Below are positions 7,293 through 16,808 of a DNA stretch of 49,585 bases, one piece after another (the first letter of the stretch is position 1; the number at the start of each line of letters is the position of its first letter). A model generated the notes under the pieces. That model saw only the letters and a list, made by a program, of their open reading frames with translations. It had not been told where the DNA came from and did no database searches. Source of the DNA: Tepidibacter formicigenes DSM 15518 (GTDB lineage Bacteria > Bacillota > Clostridia > Peptostreptococcales > Peptostreptococcaceae); assembly GCF_900142235.1 (NCBI RefSeq), contig NZ_FRAE01000016.1, forward strand, positions 1 to 49,585, read 5' to 3'. A program made the translations under genes and the position numbers.

Positions 7293-10200
7293 ATGGAAAA
7301 TAAAGTTGCTATAGATATACATAGAAAAATTTTAGATGTACTTTTAAATCCAAATTTTATAGAAAAATTTTCTTTATCAAAATCATTTATAAAAAACAGT
7401 ATTGATAACTATATCTTTATTGCCAATACACACAAAATAATTAAAAAAAATAACTACAGTTGTAAATCAATATTTTTACTATGTGAAAATATATTAAATC
7501 ATATACATAAAGGCTTGGATAAAAATGATTGGTTAAAATATATATATAATATAGCCTTACATAAGTCATTCCCTGATGCTGTAGATATAGATTTAAATTC
7601 TATTCCAGAAACTATTATAAGTGCTTGTCATATATATCTTGAAATTTTAAGAGTTTTTTGTGAATATGAAAAGATTTCAAATGCCTCAAATTTTCACATT
7701 AAATATCCTTTAAACTTTTTAACTAATAATGAAGTAAATAATCTTGAAAATCCAATTGAATATAAAAAATTTGTTAAATCATTTAAGAATGAATATATAT
7801 ATGAAATGATGAAATTAAATCAAGAAATACTAAAGCACAATACCCTTGATCATATATGTGGAGTTCACCACCTAGCGCTTCATATAGCTAGACAACTTAA
7901 AGCTATTAATATTTCTATAGATTTAGGAAGAGTTTCAGGTAGCTCAGCAGGACACGATTTAGGAAAATTTGGTTGCAAAAAATCAGAATCTAAAAGAGTA
8001 CCTTATCTTCATTACTACTATACAGATCAATGGTTTAAAAAACATAATATAACGTATATTGGTCACATAGCTTTAAATCATTCTGTTTGGGATTTAGAAC
8101 TTGAAAATTTATCTCTTGAATCTCTAATTCTTATTTACTGTGACTTTCGTGTAAAAAATAAAAAAGATGAAAATAATAATGTGTTTATGAATATTTTTAG
8201 TCTAAAAGAATCATTTGAAGTAATACTTAAAAAGCTTGACAATCTAGATATTGTAAAAGAAAAAAGATATACTAGAGTATATTCTAAACTAAAGGATTTT
8301 GAAGATTATTTAATTCATATAGGTATTGATTTAAATTACAATGAACCTAATCAAATTCAAAGAAAGAGGAAACAGCCTTATTATTCACTTATAAGTGGTG
8401 ATAAAATAGTACAAAATCTTAAATACCTTTCTGTACATCATAATATAAATTTGATGCATAAGCTTAGAGATGAACATTCACTTAATTTTATTTTAGAATT
8501 AGCAAGAAGTGAAAATAATGGAAGAAATCTTCGTGAATATTTACAAGTATTTGAAGAATATTCTACTTATTTAACTCAAAACCAGAAAATTATTATGCTT
8601 AAATTTTTATATGAACAATTAATTCATCCAGAAGATGATATAAGAAAACAATGTGCAGAACTTATAGGAACTTTAATTGCAATATTTGATGAAGATTATA
8701 GAAAAGAAATTCCTGAAAATGTAACATTAAATACTCCGTCTATAACAAGTTGTGACCTTTTAAATGAATATTTAGATTTTTTTATAAATCCTAATCACAA
8801 AATAATAGATATTCATCAAAAATGGATAGGCTACAGCATAAGAATTATGATTTCTTCACTATTCTCTAATTGCAATAATAATCAAGCAAATGATTATAAA
8901 CAAGTATTATTTAATTACTATAAAAAAGACTTTCATGAAAAAAATAGCATAAAGCTTTATTTACTACATACTGCAAAATATATACCTATATCAGAGGATG
9001 ATGAAGTTTTATTTAATTATATACTCAATATGCTTAAAAGTGAAAATGATAATCTAAGAATTTCTGCCCTTGATACTACTTATAATTTAATTCCAAAAAT
9101 TAATAAAAAGTGCAATTTTATAATAAAATTAAAAAATTTTTTTAAAAGTAAAGTTTCTAGCTCTACTATTCCTTGTGAAAATTTTTTAATTTTAAAAATC
9201 GTAAAAATGCTAGATTTAGAAAATAACTTAATTAATAGATACACTCAGTTTCATAATGGTGATGAATCTAAAATAGCAAATATTTTCTTAAGTAATCTTA
9301 AAACACTAACACCTTGGATTATCAAAAAAACAAATATAGATTTTTTACTTGAATATAATCTTAAAAACCTAAATAATATGGTATATACAGCTATGCATTT
9401 TTGCAATATTTTAAAAGTTAGTGGAATAGAACATGTTAGAAATAGTGCAGGAAAAGCTATATTAAAAATTATGCCTCACTTATCATTAGAACAAAGAAAT
9501 GATATAGCCATTGAGCTTTTAAGATCTCTTGAAGTAGAAAAATATCAATTTAGTAAATATATACCATATTATCTAGGTAAAATTATATTATACCTTCAAC
9601 CAGTGGAACTAGATGAACTTATAGATGACTTATTGAAAAAAACTAAGCAGTCCAGTGTTCAATTAAATTCACTCATTCTTAAAACTATTGGTATAGCTCT
9701 TGAACATTACCCTAAATATAAAAATAGATTTTTGGAAAAAGATGAAATTTATAATCAAAGACTTATAAAAATACTAGGAATACTTTTAAATGGACTTGCT
9801 CATTACGACTCTCAAGTTAAAGAAACTGCTTTTAGAGTTATTGGAAAGGAAATATTTGGTTCAAAAATTCTTTCTCTCGATGAAAAAAAATATATATTTA
9901 AACTAATTGCAAAGAAAATTTTAATATTACTAGACTCTATTGAAGAAAAAGATATTGTCTTTTTAACAAATGCAGCTGCACTTAATCATATATATAGATT
10001 TATATCTGATTATACATTTTTTAACTCAAATATATTGCTTGAAATACCACAAAAAATAGCTTTTTTCCCTGGTACATTTGATCCATTTTCTCTTGGACAC
10101 AAGGAAATTACAAAAGCAATTCAATCCCTTGGTTTTGAAGTTTATTTAGCTGTTGATGAATTTTCATGGTCTAAAAAAGCACAACCAAACTTATTTAGAA

Positions 10201-12179
10201 GAAATATAATAAATATGTCAATATCTGATGAGTTAAATATTTATTTATACCCAGAAGATATTCCAGTTAATATTGCAAATCCAAATGATTTAAAAAAACT
10301 AAGAGAAAATTTTCCTAATTCTGATATATATATTGTAATAGGAAGTGATGTTATTTTAAACGCATCTGCTTATAAAAAAGAAAAAACAGATAATTCTATA
10401 CATACTTTTAACCATATTATTTTTGATAGAAAAAGTATTTATTCTACTGATGATGATTCAAAAAAGCTTGAGGAGGCATTAAAATATCTTGAAAAAGAAG
10501 CTATACTGCTTAATCTTCCTCCTCAATATGAGGATATAAGCTCTAGTCAAATAAGAAGCTATATTGACCAAAATCGAGATATATCAGAGCTTATTGACCC
10601 TCTTGCTCAAAAATATATTTATGAAAAGGGGTTATATCAAAGAGAGCCTCAATATAAAACATTAATGAAGTCTCTATCAATAAATATTGAGGTAATAGAT
10701 ATCATTGACGAAAAACTAATAAAAGAAATCTATATTCAGTTTTTTAGAGAAGATGAAGATTCTTTAAATAAGCTTATTGAACTTTTAAATAAAGAAAATA
10801 TAAAAATTTTATTAATACAAGATATTACAGAAAACAATAAAATACTAGGATTTTGTGCATTCCATCCACTTCTTTGGAGTATGTTATTTAAGGAATTTAA
10901 AAATAGTTTTATTTCAGAATATATACGTAAAAATGTTATTGGTAAAGCAATTATTATCGATGGTATTTTTTCTTTAGATGAATCAAAAATAGAAAACATA
11001 AATCAAATAATACTTACAGAAGTTCTTTCTTATTGTATTGAAAGGGATTATACTTATGCTATTTATAAGAACAATATAACTAATGATTCATCCTCTTCAT
11101 TATATGAAACTTTAGAACTTCAAGGTTTTTATCAGTTATCATATAGTAAAGGATATACTCCAATTTTTATTGTAGATATGACTAGACCATGTATTTTGAC
11201 TCTTGACGTAGAATCAGTTATTAAAAATCCTTTTGTAAGCAATTCAAATGTTAAAAAAGTAATTATACAATCAAGAAAAAAACTTCAAAAAGCTTTGACA
11301 AATCTTTACCCAGGAAATGTTGTACTATCATTTGATCGAAATATTTTATACGAAAATTTGATAAGAAAAATTTGTCATGAAAATAATGTTCCAAATACTC
11401 CTTTAAATCCAAGAGTTCTTGGAGATTTAGTATGTGTACCATTTGGAAATTTACTAAAAGGCGTTATAGTTCCTAACACTATAACTAAATCACTTCATAC
11501 AGAAAAACTATTTATGCCAAACATTAAAGATTTTACTATAGCTTCATATCCCTATTATTTAGATTTAAAAAGCCAAGTCAAAACTATATCATCATTTAAT
11601 AAACCCATTATACTTGTTGATGATATTCTTAATAAAGGATATAGGATAAAAGCTATTAATCCAATACTAAAAGAAGAAAATATTAATGTGAAAAAAATTA
11701 TTGTTGGAATACTTTCAGGTAGAGGTAAAGAGCTTATGGATATACAAAATAGAGATGTTGATAGCGCTTATTTTATTCCTAATCTTAGATTATGGTTTAA
11801 TGAACATGCTATATATCCTTTTATAGGTGGGGATATTCTCTGGAGAGGAGTATCTCCAAAAAGAAATTTAATACCATCAATCAATTTGATTTTTCCATAT
11901 ACATCTTTATCTTTTGTTAAGGATGCTTCAAAAAAATCATTATATGATTTATCTAAAGTATGTATAGAAAATTCAATAGATATTTTAGAGACACTTGAAT
12001 CTGAATATGAAAAAATTCATCAAAGAAAATTAACTTTAAATCATTTAGGTGAAGTATTTAAATCCCCTAAATATCCCGATCGTGGAAAAAATATGAATTA
12101 CGATTTAAATCTTAATCCATCTCATTACTTAAAAAATGACCTCGAACTCTTAAATCGTATGAAAAATATAATAATTTAA
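7293..12179 (+). CDS. Giant multidomain protein: HD phosphohydrolase, HEAT-like repeats, NMNAT-type nucleotidyltransferase, GNAT-like region, phosphoribosyltransferase
   Basis: 1628 residues, no signal peptide or membrane segment. (1) Residues about 165-345: HD domain with H192/H193, H221-D222 in AGHDLGK, H258, H263 and D284, so a full metal-binding set. (2) About 385-915: helical repeats of HEAT/ARM character, e.g. HPEDDIRKQCAELIGTL and HYDSQVKETAFRVIGKE. (3) About 920-1105: NadD/NMNAT-like nucleotidyltransferase with GTFDPFSLGH (927-936) and the second motif ISSSQIR (1082-1088). (4) About 1115-1300: pattern of a GNAT acyltransferase fold, the weakest call. (5) About 1340-1540: type I phosphoribosyltransferase with the PRPP loop ILVDDILNKGYR (V1442-D1443-D1444). 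(6) About 1550-1628: unassigned tail. YqeK-type HD proteins are commonly encoded beside nadD, which suggests a shared nucleotide theme. It heads an operon with two redox-type genes. The overall reaction is unknown; all catalytic motifs look intact. Confidence 0.85.
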   Translation: MENKVAIDIHRKILDVLLNPNFIEKFSLSKSFIKNSIDNYIFIANTHKIIKKNNYSCKSIFLLCENILNHIHKGLDKNDWLKYIYNIALHKSFPDAVDIDLNSIPETIISACHIYLEILRVFCEYEKISNASNFHIKYPLNFLTNNEVNNLENPIEYKKFVKSFKNEYIYEMMKLNQEILKHNTLDHICGVHHLALHIARQLKAINISIDLGRVSGSSAGHDLGKFGCKKSESKRVPYLHYYYTDQWFKKHNITYIGHIALNHSVWDLELENLSLESLILIYCDFRVKNKKDENNNVFMNIFSLKESFEVILKKLDNLDIVKEKRYTRVYSKLKDFEDYLIHIGIDLNYNEPNQIQRKRKQPYYSLISGDKIVQNLKYLSVHHNINLMHKLRDEHSLNFILELARSENNGRNLREYLQVFEEYSTYLTQNQKIIMLKFLYEQLIHPEDDIRKQCAELIGTLIAIFDEDYRKEIPENVTLNTPSITSCDLLNEYLDFFINPNHKIIDIHQKWIGYSIRIMISSLFSNCNNNQANDYKQVLFNYYKKDFHEKNSIKLYLLHTAKYIPISEDDEVLFNYILNMLKSENDNLRISALDTTYNLIPKINKKCNFIIKLKNFFKSKVSSSTIPCENFLILKIVKMLDLENNLINRYTQFHNGDESKIANIFLSNLKTLTPWIIKKTNIDFLLEYNLKNLNNMVYTAMHFCNILKVSGIEHVRNSAGKAILKIMPHLSLEQRNDIAIELLRSLEVEKYQFSKYIPYYLGKIILYLQPVELDELIDDLLKKTKQSSVQLNSLILKTIGIALEHYPKYKNRFLEKDEIYNQRLIKILGILLNGLAHYDSQVKETAFRVIGKEIFGSKILSLDEKKYIFKLIAKKILILLDSIEEKDIVFLTNAAALNHIYRFISDYTFFNSNILLEIPQKIAFFPGTFDPFSLGHKEITKAIQSLGFEVYLAVDEFSWSKKAQPNLFRRNIINMSISDELNIYLYPEDIPVNIANPNDLKKLRENFPNSDIYIVIGSDVILNASAYKKEKTDNSIHTFNHIIFDRKSIYSTDDDSKKLEEALKYLEKEAILLNLPPQYEDISSSQIRSYIDQNRDISELIDPLAQKYIYEKGLYQREPQYKTLMKSLSINIEVIDIIDEKLIKEIYIQFFREDEDSLNKLIELLNKENIKILLIQDITENNKILGFCAFHPLLWSMLFKEFKNSFISEYIRKNVIGKAIIIDGIFSLDESKIENINQIILTEVLSYCIERDYTYAIYKNNITNDSSSSLYETLELQGFYQLSYSKGYTPIFIVDMTRPCILTLDVESVIKNPFVSNSNVKKVIIQSRKKLQKALTNLYPGNVVLSFDRNILYENLIRKICHENNVPNTPLNPRVLGDLVCVPFGNLLKGVIVPNTITKSLHTEKLFMPNIKDFTIASYPYYLDLKSQVKTISSFNKPIILVDDILNKGYRIKAINPILKEENINVKKIIVGILSGRGKELMDIQNRDVDSAYFIPNLRLWFNEHAIYPFIGGDILWRGVSPKRNLIPSINLIFPYTSLSFVKDASKKSLYDLSKVCIENSIDILETLESEYEKIHQRKLTLNHLGEVFKSPKYPDRGKNMNYDLNLNPSHYLKNDLELLNRMKNIII

Positions 12180-12195
12180 ACATTGGAGTGATAGT

Positions 12196-13452
12196 ATGTA
12201 TTTCTATAAATTAAAAGATAAAATATTATTTTCACTATTAAAATACGAGGATTTAACTGAAATATATGAAAATGAAGCAAAAGAAAGTAAAGATTCAATC
12301 TATTACTTAAATAAATTAAACCCTTTAAAGTCAAGAAAAAAGTTTTGTATATATGATTCCTATTTAATATTTATAAAAGAAGAAGGAATTAATTTAATTC
12401 ATAAAAAAGAAAATTTTGACCATGAAATTCCAGGTTGGATTTTATCAAAAATAAAAGATAGGAAAATAATAGGAATAAACACTAATTATCCTAATTGGAA
12501 AAGTATTTTAGATTATAAACATCCTACTAAATGGAAAGTAAATATTGTTGGTCTTGGTGATGTTGGTTCAACTTTGTTAATCGGATTAAGACTTTTAGGT
12601 GGAGACTGTATAGATAACATAGGTCTATATGGTCTTAACAAAAATAGCTTACAAAGACTAGAATATGAAGTAAATCAAATTATAGACCCTTTTAATAATC
12701 AAAATTACCCTTACGTGAATATTTTAGAAGAAAAAGATATTTTCAACTGCGATATGTTTATCTTCTGTGCTTCTAAAAGTGTACCTTCTATTAATGAAAA
12801 AATAAAAGATGTAAGAATGATTCAATTTGAAGAAAATTCCAAAATAGTAAGCTACTACGCTAAAAAAGCTAGGGAATATGATTTCAAAGGAGTATTTGCA
12901 GTTGTTTCTGATCCTGTAGACCCGTTATGTAAAGTTGCCTTTATATCTAGCAATAAAAATGAAAATGATAATATTGACTTTAATGGTTTAGCTCCTGAGC
13001 AAATAAGAGGTTATGGACTTGGAGTTATGAATGCACGTGCAATATATTATTCAAAGCAAAATCCTAAGACTTATCACTATCTAAAAGATGGAAGAGCATT
13101 TGGCCCCCATGGCAAAGACTTAATAATTGCTGATAGTATAAAAAATTATAATGAAGATTTGTCTATATACCTTACAGAAAAAACTGTTAATGCAAATATA
13201 GATGTAAGAAATACTGGTTTTAAACCATATATAGCTCCTGCTCTATCTTCTGGATCACTTTCAATAATTGCTACACTTAAAGGAAACTGGCACTATAGTT
13301 CTACTTATATGGGAGAAGTCTTTATGGGAGCTAAAAACAGATTACTTCCATCAGGGACAGAAATTGAAATGCTAAATTTACCAAAGCCTTTACTTGAAAA
13401 ATTACAATCTACTTATGATAAGTTAAACTGTATAGATTGCTCAAAATTTTAG
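12196..13452 (+). CDS. Lactate/malate-dehydrogenase-like protein with novel N-terminal domain
   Basis: 418 residues. Residues 1-112 form a domain I do not recognise. From W113 onward it follows the LDH/MDH fold: WKVNIVGLGDVGST with the GLGDVG dinucleotide loop (119-124), IFCASKSVPS where LDH has its mobile-loop strand, SDPVDP (238-243) in place of the usual NPVD, a retained arginine R281 in GLGVMNARA, and H305 in GPHGKD in the place of the catalytic GxHG histidine. Catalytic-type Arg and His are thus kept, so an enzyme rather than a dead relative is likely, but the substrate need not be lactate or malate. Starts 16 bases after the giant gene, with GGAGTG as ribosome site, so co-transcribed. 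Substrate unknown. Confidence 0.75.
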   Translation: MYFYKLKDKILFSLLKYEDLTEIYENEAKESKDSIYYLNKLNPLKSRKKFCIYDSYLIFIKEEGINLIHKKENFDHEIPGWILSKIKDRKIIGINTNYPNWKSILDYKHPTKWKVNIVGLGDVGSTLLIGLRLLGGDCIDNIGLYGLNKNSLQRLEYEVNQIIDPFNNQNYPYVNILEEKDIFNCDMFIFCASKSVPSINEKIKDVRMIQFEENSKIVSYYAKKAREYDFKGVFAVVSDPVDPLCKVAFISSNKNENDNIDFNGLAPEQIRGYGLGVMNARAIYYSKQNPKTYHYLKDGRAFGPHGKDLIIADSIKNYNEDLSIYLTEKTVNANIDVRNTGFKPYIAPALSSGSLSIIATLKGNWHYSSTYMGEVFMGAKNRLLPSGTEIEMLNLPKPLLEKLQSTYDKLNCIDCSKF

Positions 13453-13505
13453 AATAAATCTACATATATTAAGTTATGTTATTAAAATTTTAAGGAGATG
13501 ATTTA

Positions 13506-14555
13506 GTGGATAATCTCTATATTATAATGCCTGGTAATGTATCAAAAAAGTTTTCTTCTTTTATAGAAAATGTAACTCAAGATATAGATAAAATAATTAT
13601 TAAAGATATATATACTATTCCTGACCTTAAAAACAAAAAAATTTTATTTGCAGTAGAGCTTGATGAGTGTGGATTTAACATATCTTTATTTGAATTGTTT
13701 TCAAAGCTTTATAAAAAAGGGAATAATTCTCTTTTAAATTCAAAGGGAATTATTATTATAAAAAGTCCTAATGAATTATATACAAAAAGCGTATCTCAAA
13801 ATATAATATTTTTAGCAAACCAAATTGGATGCTCATTTATTGGGCATCCAATAGTTGAAGCAACAGGAAATTTAAATAATCTTCTTACATGGCAGAAAAG
13901 ATTAAATATGTCTCTTGAAAATATACAATTACATCTTTCTAAAAAACTTGTAAAAAATTTTATTCAAAAGGAAATTTCTTTAATTAATAAACCTAAGATA
14001 CTTGCACTTCATGCTAGCTCTCATAAAACATCAAATACTCTTATGCTTTGGAAAATGACAAAAAAACATCTTTTAAACTGCTCTATTAAAGAATTTCACG
14101 TTGAAAACGGAACAATAACAGATTGTAAAGGATGCTCATATATAACATGTAAGCACTACAGTGAAAATAATAGCTGTTTTTATGGAGGGGTTATAACAAA
14201 AGAACTATTACCTATAATAGAAAAAGCTGATTGTATAGTATGGATATGTCCAAATTATAATGATGCAATATCAGCAAAATTAATGGCTGTTATAAATAGA
14301 ATGACTGTACTTTATAGAAGAACAAAATTTTATGATAAAACATTCTTTTCAATCATTGTATCTGGTAATTCTGGAAGTGACTCTGTTGCAAAACAATTAA
14401 TAGGTGCTTTAAATATAAATAAAGGATTTAGACTTCCACCTTATTTTTCATTAATAGCTACTGCAAATGATCCAGGTAGTATAAAAAAAGTTTATAATAT
14501 AGAAGAAAAAGCTAAAAAATTTGCAAATCATATATTAAAAGAGATAAAAAAATAA
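13506..14555 (+). CDS. Tandem flavodoxin-fold protein, NADPH-dependent FMN reductase-like, Cys-rich
   Basis: 349 residues. The C-terminal half (163-349) is a flavodoxin-like FMN reductase: PKILALHASSHKTSNT (163-178) as phosphate-binding loop, then CKGCSYITCKHY with C207, C210, C215 and C224, then WICPNYNDAISAKLM (246-260). The cysteine spacing resembles iron-sulfur flavoproteins or CxxC-containing flavodoxin-family oxidoreductases. The N-terminal half (1-155) ends with the same fold order (GIIIIKSPNE, LANQIGCSFIG, ATGNLNNLL) but lacks the phosphate loop, so it looks like a degenerate duplicate. Start is GTG with TAAGGAGATG 6-8 bases upstream. Third gene of the operon, 53 bases after the dehydrogenase-like gene; probably supplies or removes electrons for the same pathway. 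Confidence 0.78.
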   Translation: MDNLYIIMPGNVSKKFSSFIENVTQDIDKIIIKDIYTIPDLKNKKILFAVELDECGFNISLFELFSKLYKKGNNSLLNSKGIIIIKSPNELYTKSVSQNIIFLANQIGCSFIGHPIVEATGNLNNLLTWQKRLNMSLENIQLHLSKKLVKNFIQKEISLINKPKILALHASSHKTSNTLMLWKMTKKHLLNCSIKEFHVENGTITDCKGCSYITCKHYSENNSCFYGGVITKELLPIIEKADCIVWICPNYNDAISAKLMAVINRMTVLYRRTKFYDKTFFSIIVSGNSGSDSVAKQLIGALNINKGFRLPPYFSLIATANDPGSIKKVYNIEEKAKKFANHILKEIKK

Positions 14556-14578
14556 GCCAGAAAAATTCTTCTGACTTA
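14553..14578. terminator. Weak convergent terminator
   Basis: Ten-base stem with one mismatch (14553-14562 with 14569-14578) overlapping the stop codons of the flavodoxin-like gene and the ABC ATPase gene. There is no strong T run in either direction, so activity is uncertain. Confidence 0.4.
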
Positions 14579-15262
14579 TATAACTTTCTCTAAAAAAACT
14601 TTCACTCTATTATTTTTAGGATTTAAAAATAATTTTTCAGGTATTGTATCTTCTATTATTTCCCCTTTATCCATAAACACTATTCTATTAGAAACCTCTC
14701 TTGCAAACCCCATTTCATGAGTTACTACAATCATTGTCATATTATCTTTTGCTAAATCTTTCATTACGCTAAGAACTTCTCCAACTAATTCTGGATCTAG
14801 GGCAGATGTAGGCTCATCAAACAGCATAATGTCAGGTTTCATTGCAAGAGCCCTTGCTATTGCTACTCTTTGCTTTTGACCTCCTGATATTTGAGATGGG
14901 TAGAGATTTTTCTTATCTATTAGACCAACTTTATCTAATAATTCCTCTCCTAAATTAACAGCTTCTTCTTTTTTTATTTTATTTACAATTATAGGTGCTT
15001 CTATAACATTCTCTAAAACAGTCTTATGAGGGAATAGGTTAAAATTTTGGAAAACCATTCCTATTTTATTACATCCAGTTTCCACTATTCCTTCATCTAC
15101 TTTTTCAAGTCCATTTAAGCATCTAAGTAATGTACTTTTGCCTGATCCTGAAGGTCCTATAATTGAAATTACCTCACCCTTTTTCACTTCTAAGTATACA
15201 TTTTTTAAAACTTGTAAATCATTGAATGTTTTACTTATGTTTTTAACTGTTATTATATTCAT
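14576..15262 (-). CDS. Polar amino acid ABC transporter ATP-binding protein (GlnQ-like)
   Basis: ATPase that powers the importer formed with the next two genes. 228 residues, standard for the HisP/GlnQ group. Walker [10 protein letters not shown] near residue 33, signature [14 protein letters not shown] near 132, Walker [13 protein letters not shown] near 155, and the switch histidine in VVTHEMGFA. An upstream in-frame ATG at 15280 would overlap the permease gene and lies before the ribosome site AGGAG; the ATG at 15262 is 7 bases after it, so I chose 15262. Last gene of a three-gene operon transcribed right to left (binding protein, permease, ATPase). The amino acid carried cannot be read from this subunit. 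Confidence 0.93.
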   Translation of the reverse strand: MNIITVKNISKTFNDLQVLKNVYLEVKKGEVISIIGPSGSGKSTLLRCLNGLEKVDEGIVETGCNKIGMVFQNFNLFPHKTVLENVIEAPIIVNKIKKEEAVNLGEELLDKVGLIDKKNLYPSQISGGQKQRVAIARALAMKPDIMLFDEPTSALDPELVGEVLSVMKDLAKDNMTMIVVTHEMGFAREVSNRIVFMDKGEIIEDTIPEKLFLNPKNNRVKVFLEKVI

Positions 15263-15272
15263 ACTAAAACTC

Positions 15273-15914
15273 CTATTCATATATAGAGTATTTTTTTTCT
15301 AAATTCTTAAATATATATACTATAACAGAAGTAATTATTAAGTAAATTATGGCTACTACAAGAAATGGTATAATATTAAAATCTCTTGTTACTATTTCCT
15401 TTGCCCCTCTTAATAAGTCTCCCATTCCTATAGCCGCAACTAATGCTGTATCTTTTATAAGAGTTATAGCCTCATTACATACAGGAGGAATTACTCTTTT
15501 TACTGTTTGAGGAAGTACTATTCTTGTCATAGTTTGTCTATAATTCATTCCAAGAACTTTAGCTGCTTCATACTGTCCTTTATCTATAGATTCAATTCCT
15601 GCTCTAAAAATTTCAGTAAAATATGCTCCATAATTTAAAATGAAAGTTAATGAAGCAGCAGTAAATGGTTTTAATGCTATTCCTAAAATAGGAAGACCAT
15701 AATAAACAAAAAACAACTGAAGTAATAAAGGAGTTCCTCTAAAAACCCATGTGTATATACCTAGTAATCTTTTTAACAAATTAAATTTAGAAATCTTCCC
15801 TATGGATGATATTATACCTAATGGTATAGAGAAAATCGCTGTTATTATATATAATTTTAAAGTTATAGTACTTCCTTTTAGTATTGCTATTGTAACCTTT
15901 AATATATAATCCAC
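15273..15914 (-). CDS. Polar amino acid ABC transporter permease (HisM/GlnP-like)
   Basis: Inner-membrane channel subunit, about 213 residues with five hydrophobic segments. The ATPase-contact loop [20 protein letters not shown] (118-137) and the [18 protein letters not shown] stretch are typical of the HisM family. Two GTG codons compete for the start. The one at 15920 is one base from the AGGAGG ribosome site, the one at 15914 is 7 bases away, so 15914 is preferred. Lies between the binding-protein gene (12-18 bases upstream) and the ATPase gene. Confidence 0.92.
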   Translation of the reverse strand: MDYILKVTIAILKGSTITLKLYIITAIFSIPLGIISSIGKISKFNLLKRLLGIYTWVFRGTPLLLQLFFVYYGLPILGIALKPFTAASLTFILNYGAYFTEIFRAGIESIDKGQYEAAKVLGMNYRQTMTRIVLPQTVKRVIPPVCNEAITLIKDTALVAAIGMGDLLRGAKEIVTRDFNIIPFLVVAIIYLIITSVIVYIFKNLEKKYSIYE

Positions 15915-15925
15915 TTGCACTCCTC

Positions 15926-16726
15926 CTATTTAGCGACTATATCTTCTCCAAACCATTTTTGTGATATTTTTTTAGCAGTTCCATCATTTTTCATTTCATC
16001 TAGTATTTTATCTAATTCTTCTTTAAATTTAATATCTTCTTTTCTTATTCCAACTCCATAACTTTCTCTTCCAAAATCATCTTCTAATACCTTATATACA
16101 CCAGGCTTCTTTTCTATATAATATCTTCCAACTATTTCATCTACTACTACTGCATCCACTCTTCCTGCTTTTAAATCCATTAAAGCTTCTGTGTTATTTG
16201 AAAACTTTCTAATTTCTTTTAATGATTTTACTATTTCATCTGAATTTAAAGCATTTTCACTACTACTTCCTAATTGAACTCCAACTATTTTACCATCTAA
16301 ATCTTCTTTACTTTTTATATTTGAATTGTTATTTACAACAATAATTTGTCTATTTTGTAAATATACCTTAGAAAAATTAATTTGTCTTTGCCTTTCTTCT
16401 GTAATTGTAAGTCCATTCCAAATAACATCTATATCTTTATTTTTAAGGCTTAGTAAAACACCATCCCAATCTACTGCTTTAAATTTAACATTTACCCCCA
16501 TCCTTTTAGCAGCTTCCTTTGCAAGATCAATATCAAACCCTACTATTTCTCCATTTTCATCTTTAAATCCCATTGGTGGAAAGTTATCATCAAGCCCTAC
16601 TACAAATTCTCCTTTTTTCTTTATTTCTTCAAGAGAATTGTCCTCTTTTTCTGTAGATGCACATCCCATAAGTAATATAATTATTCCTAAAAATAATAAA
16701 AACATAATTGAAACTTTACTTTTCAT
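15926..16726 (-). CDS. Amino acid ABC transporter substrate-binding lipoprotein (family 3)
   Basis: Captures the amino acid outside the membrane. 266 residues: charged N-terminus, hydrophobic stretch, lipobox LLMGC with C22 as the lipidated residue. The mature part shows the family-3 pattern: FVVGLDDNFPPMGFKDENGE, GFDIDLAKEAAKRMG, DWDGVLLSLKNKDIDVIWNGLTITEERQ, and DLKAGRVDAVVVDE. First gene of the operon. Upstream it has a near-consensus promoter covered by an inverted repeat and a CodY-like box, both pointing to nutrient control. Substrate class (polar amino acid) is clear; the exact amino acid is not. Confidence 0.93.
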   Translation of the reverse strand: MKSKVSIMFLLFLGIIILLMGCASTEKEDNSLEEIKKKGEFVVGLDDNFPPMGFKDENGEIVGFDIDLAKEAAKRMGVNVKFKAVDWDGVLLSLKNKDIDVIWNGLTITEERQRQINFSKVYLQNRQIIVVNNNSNIKSKEDLDGKIVGVQLGSSSENALNSDEIVKSLKEIRKFSNNTEALMDLKAGRVDAVVVDEIVGRYYIEKKPGVYKVLEDDFGRESYGVGIRKEDIKFKEELDKILDEMKNDGTAKKISQKWFGEDIVAK

Positions 16727-16760
16727 TTTCTTACCTCCTTATTTTTATAATCTAAGAATT

Positions 16761-16791
16761 ATTATACTTTACTGCGATAAAGTTGTAAAGT
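16761..16791 (-). promoter_or_regulatory. ABC transporter promoter overlapped by inverted repeat
   Basis: Minus strand: TTTACA (16784-16789), 17-base spacer, TATAAT (16761-16766). ACTTTAC (16766-16772) and GTAAAGT (16785-16791) form a perfect 7-bp inverted repeat that spans the -35 and the upstream edge of the -10, a good place for a repressor. Confidence 0.8.
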
Positions 16792-16808
16792 GCTAATCTA
16801 TTTTTCGT

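Noticed and set aside
7293-12179. Giant gene as an assembly artefact joining several genes
   Set aside because: One uninterrupted frame of uniform AT-rich codon use, with no internal ribosome site plus start at domain borders that I could see, followed by a tight operon; a real fusion is more likely.
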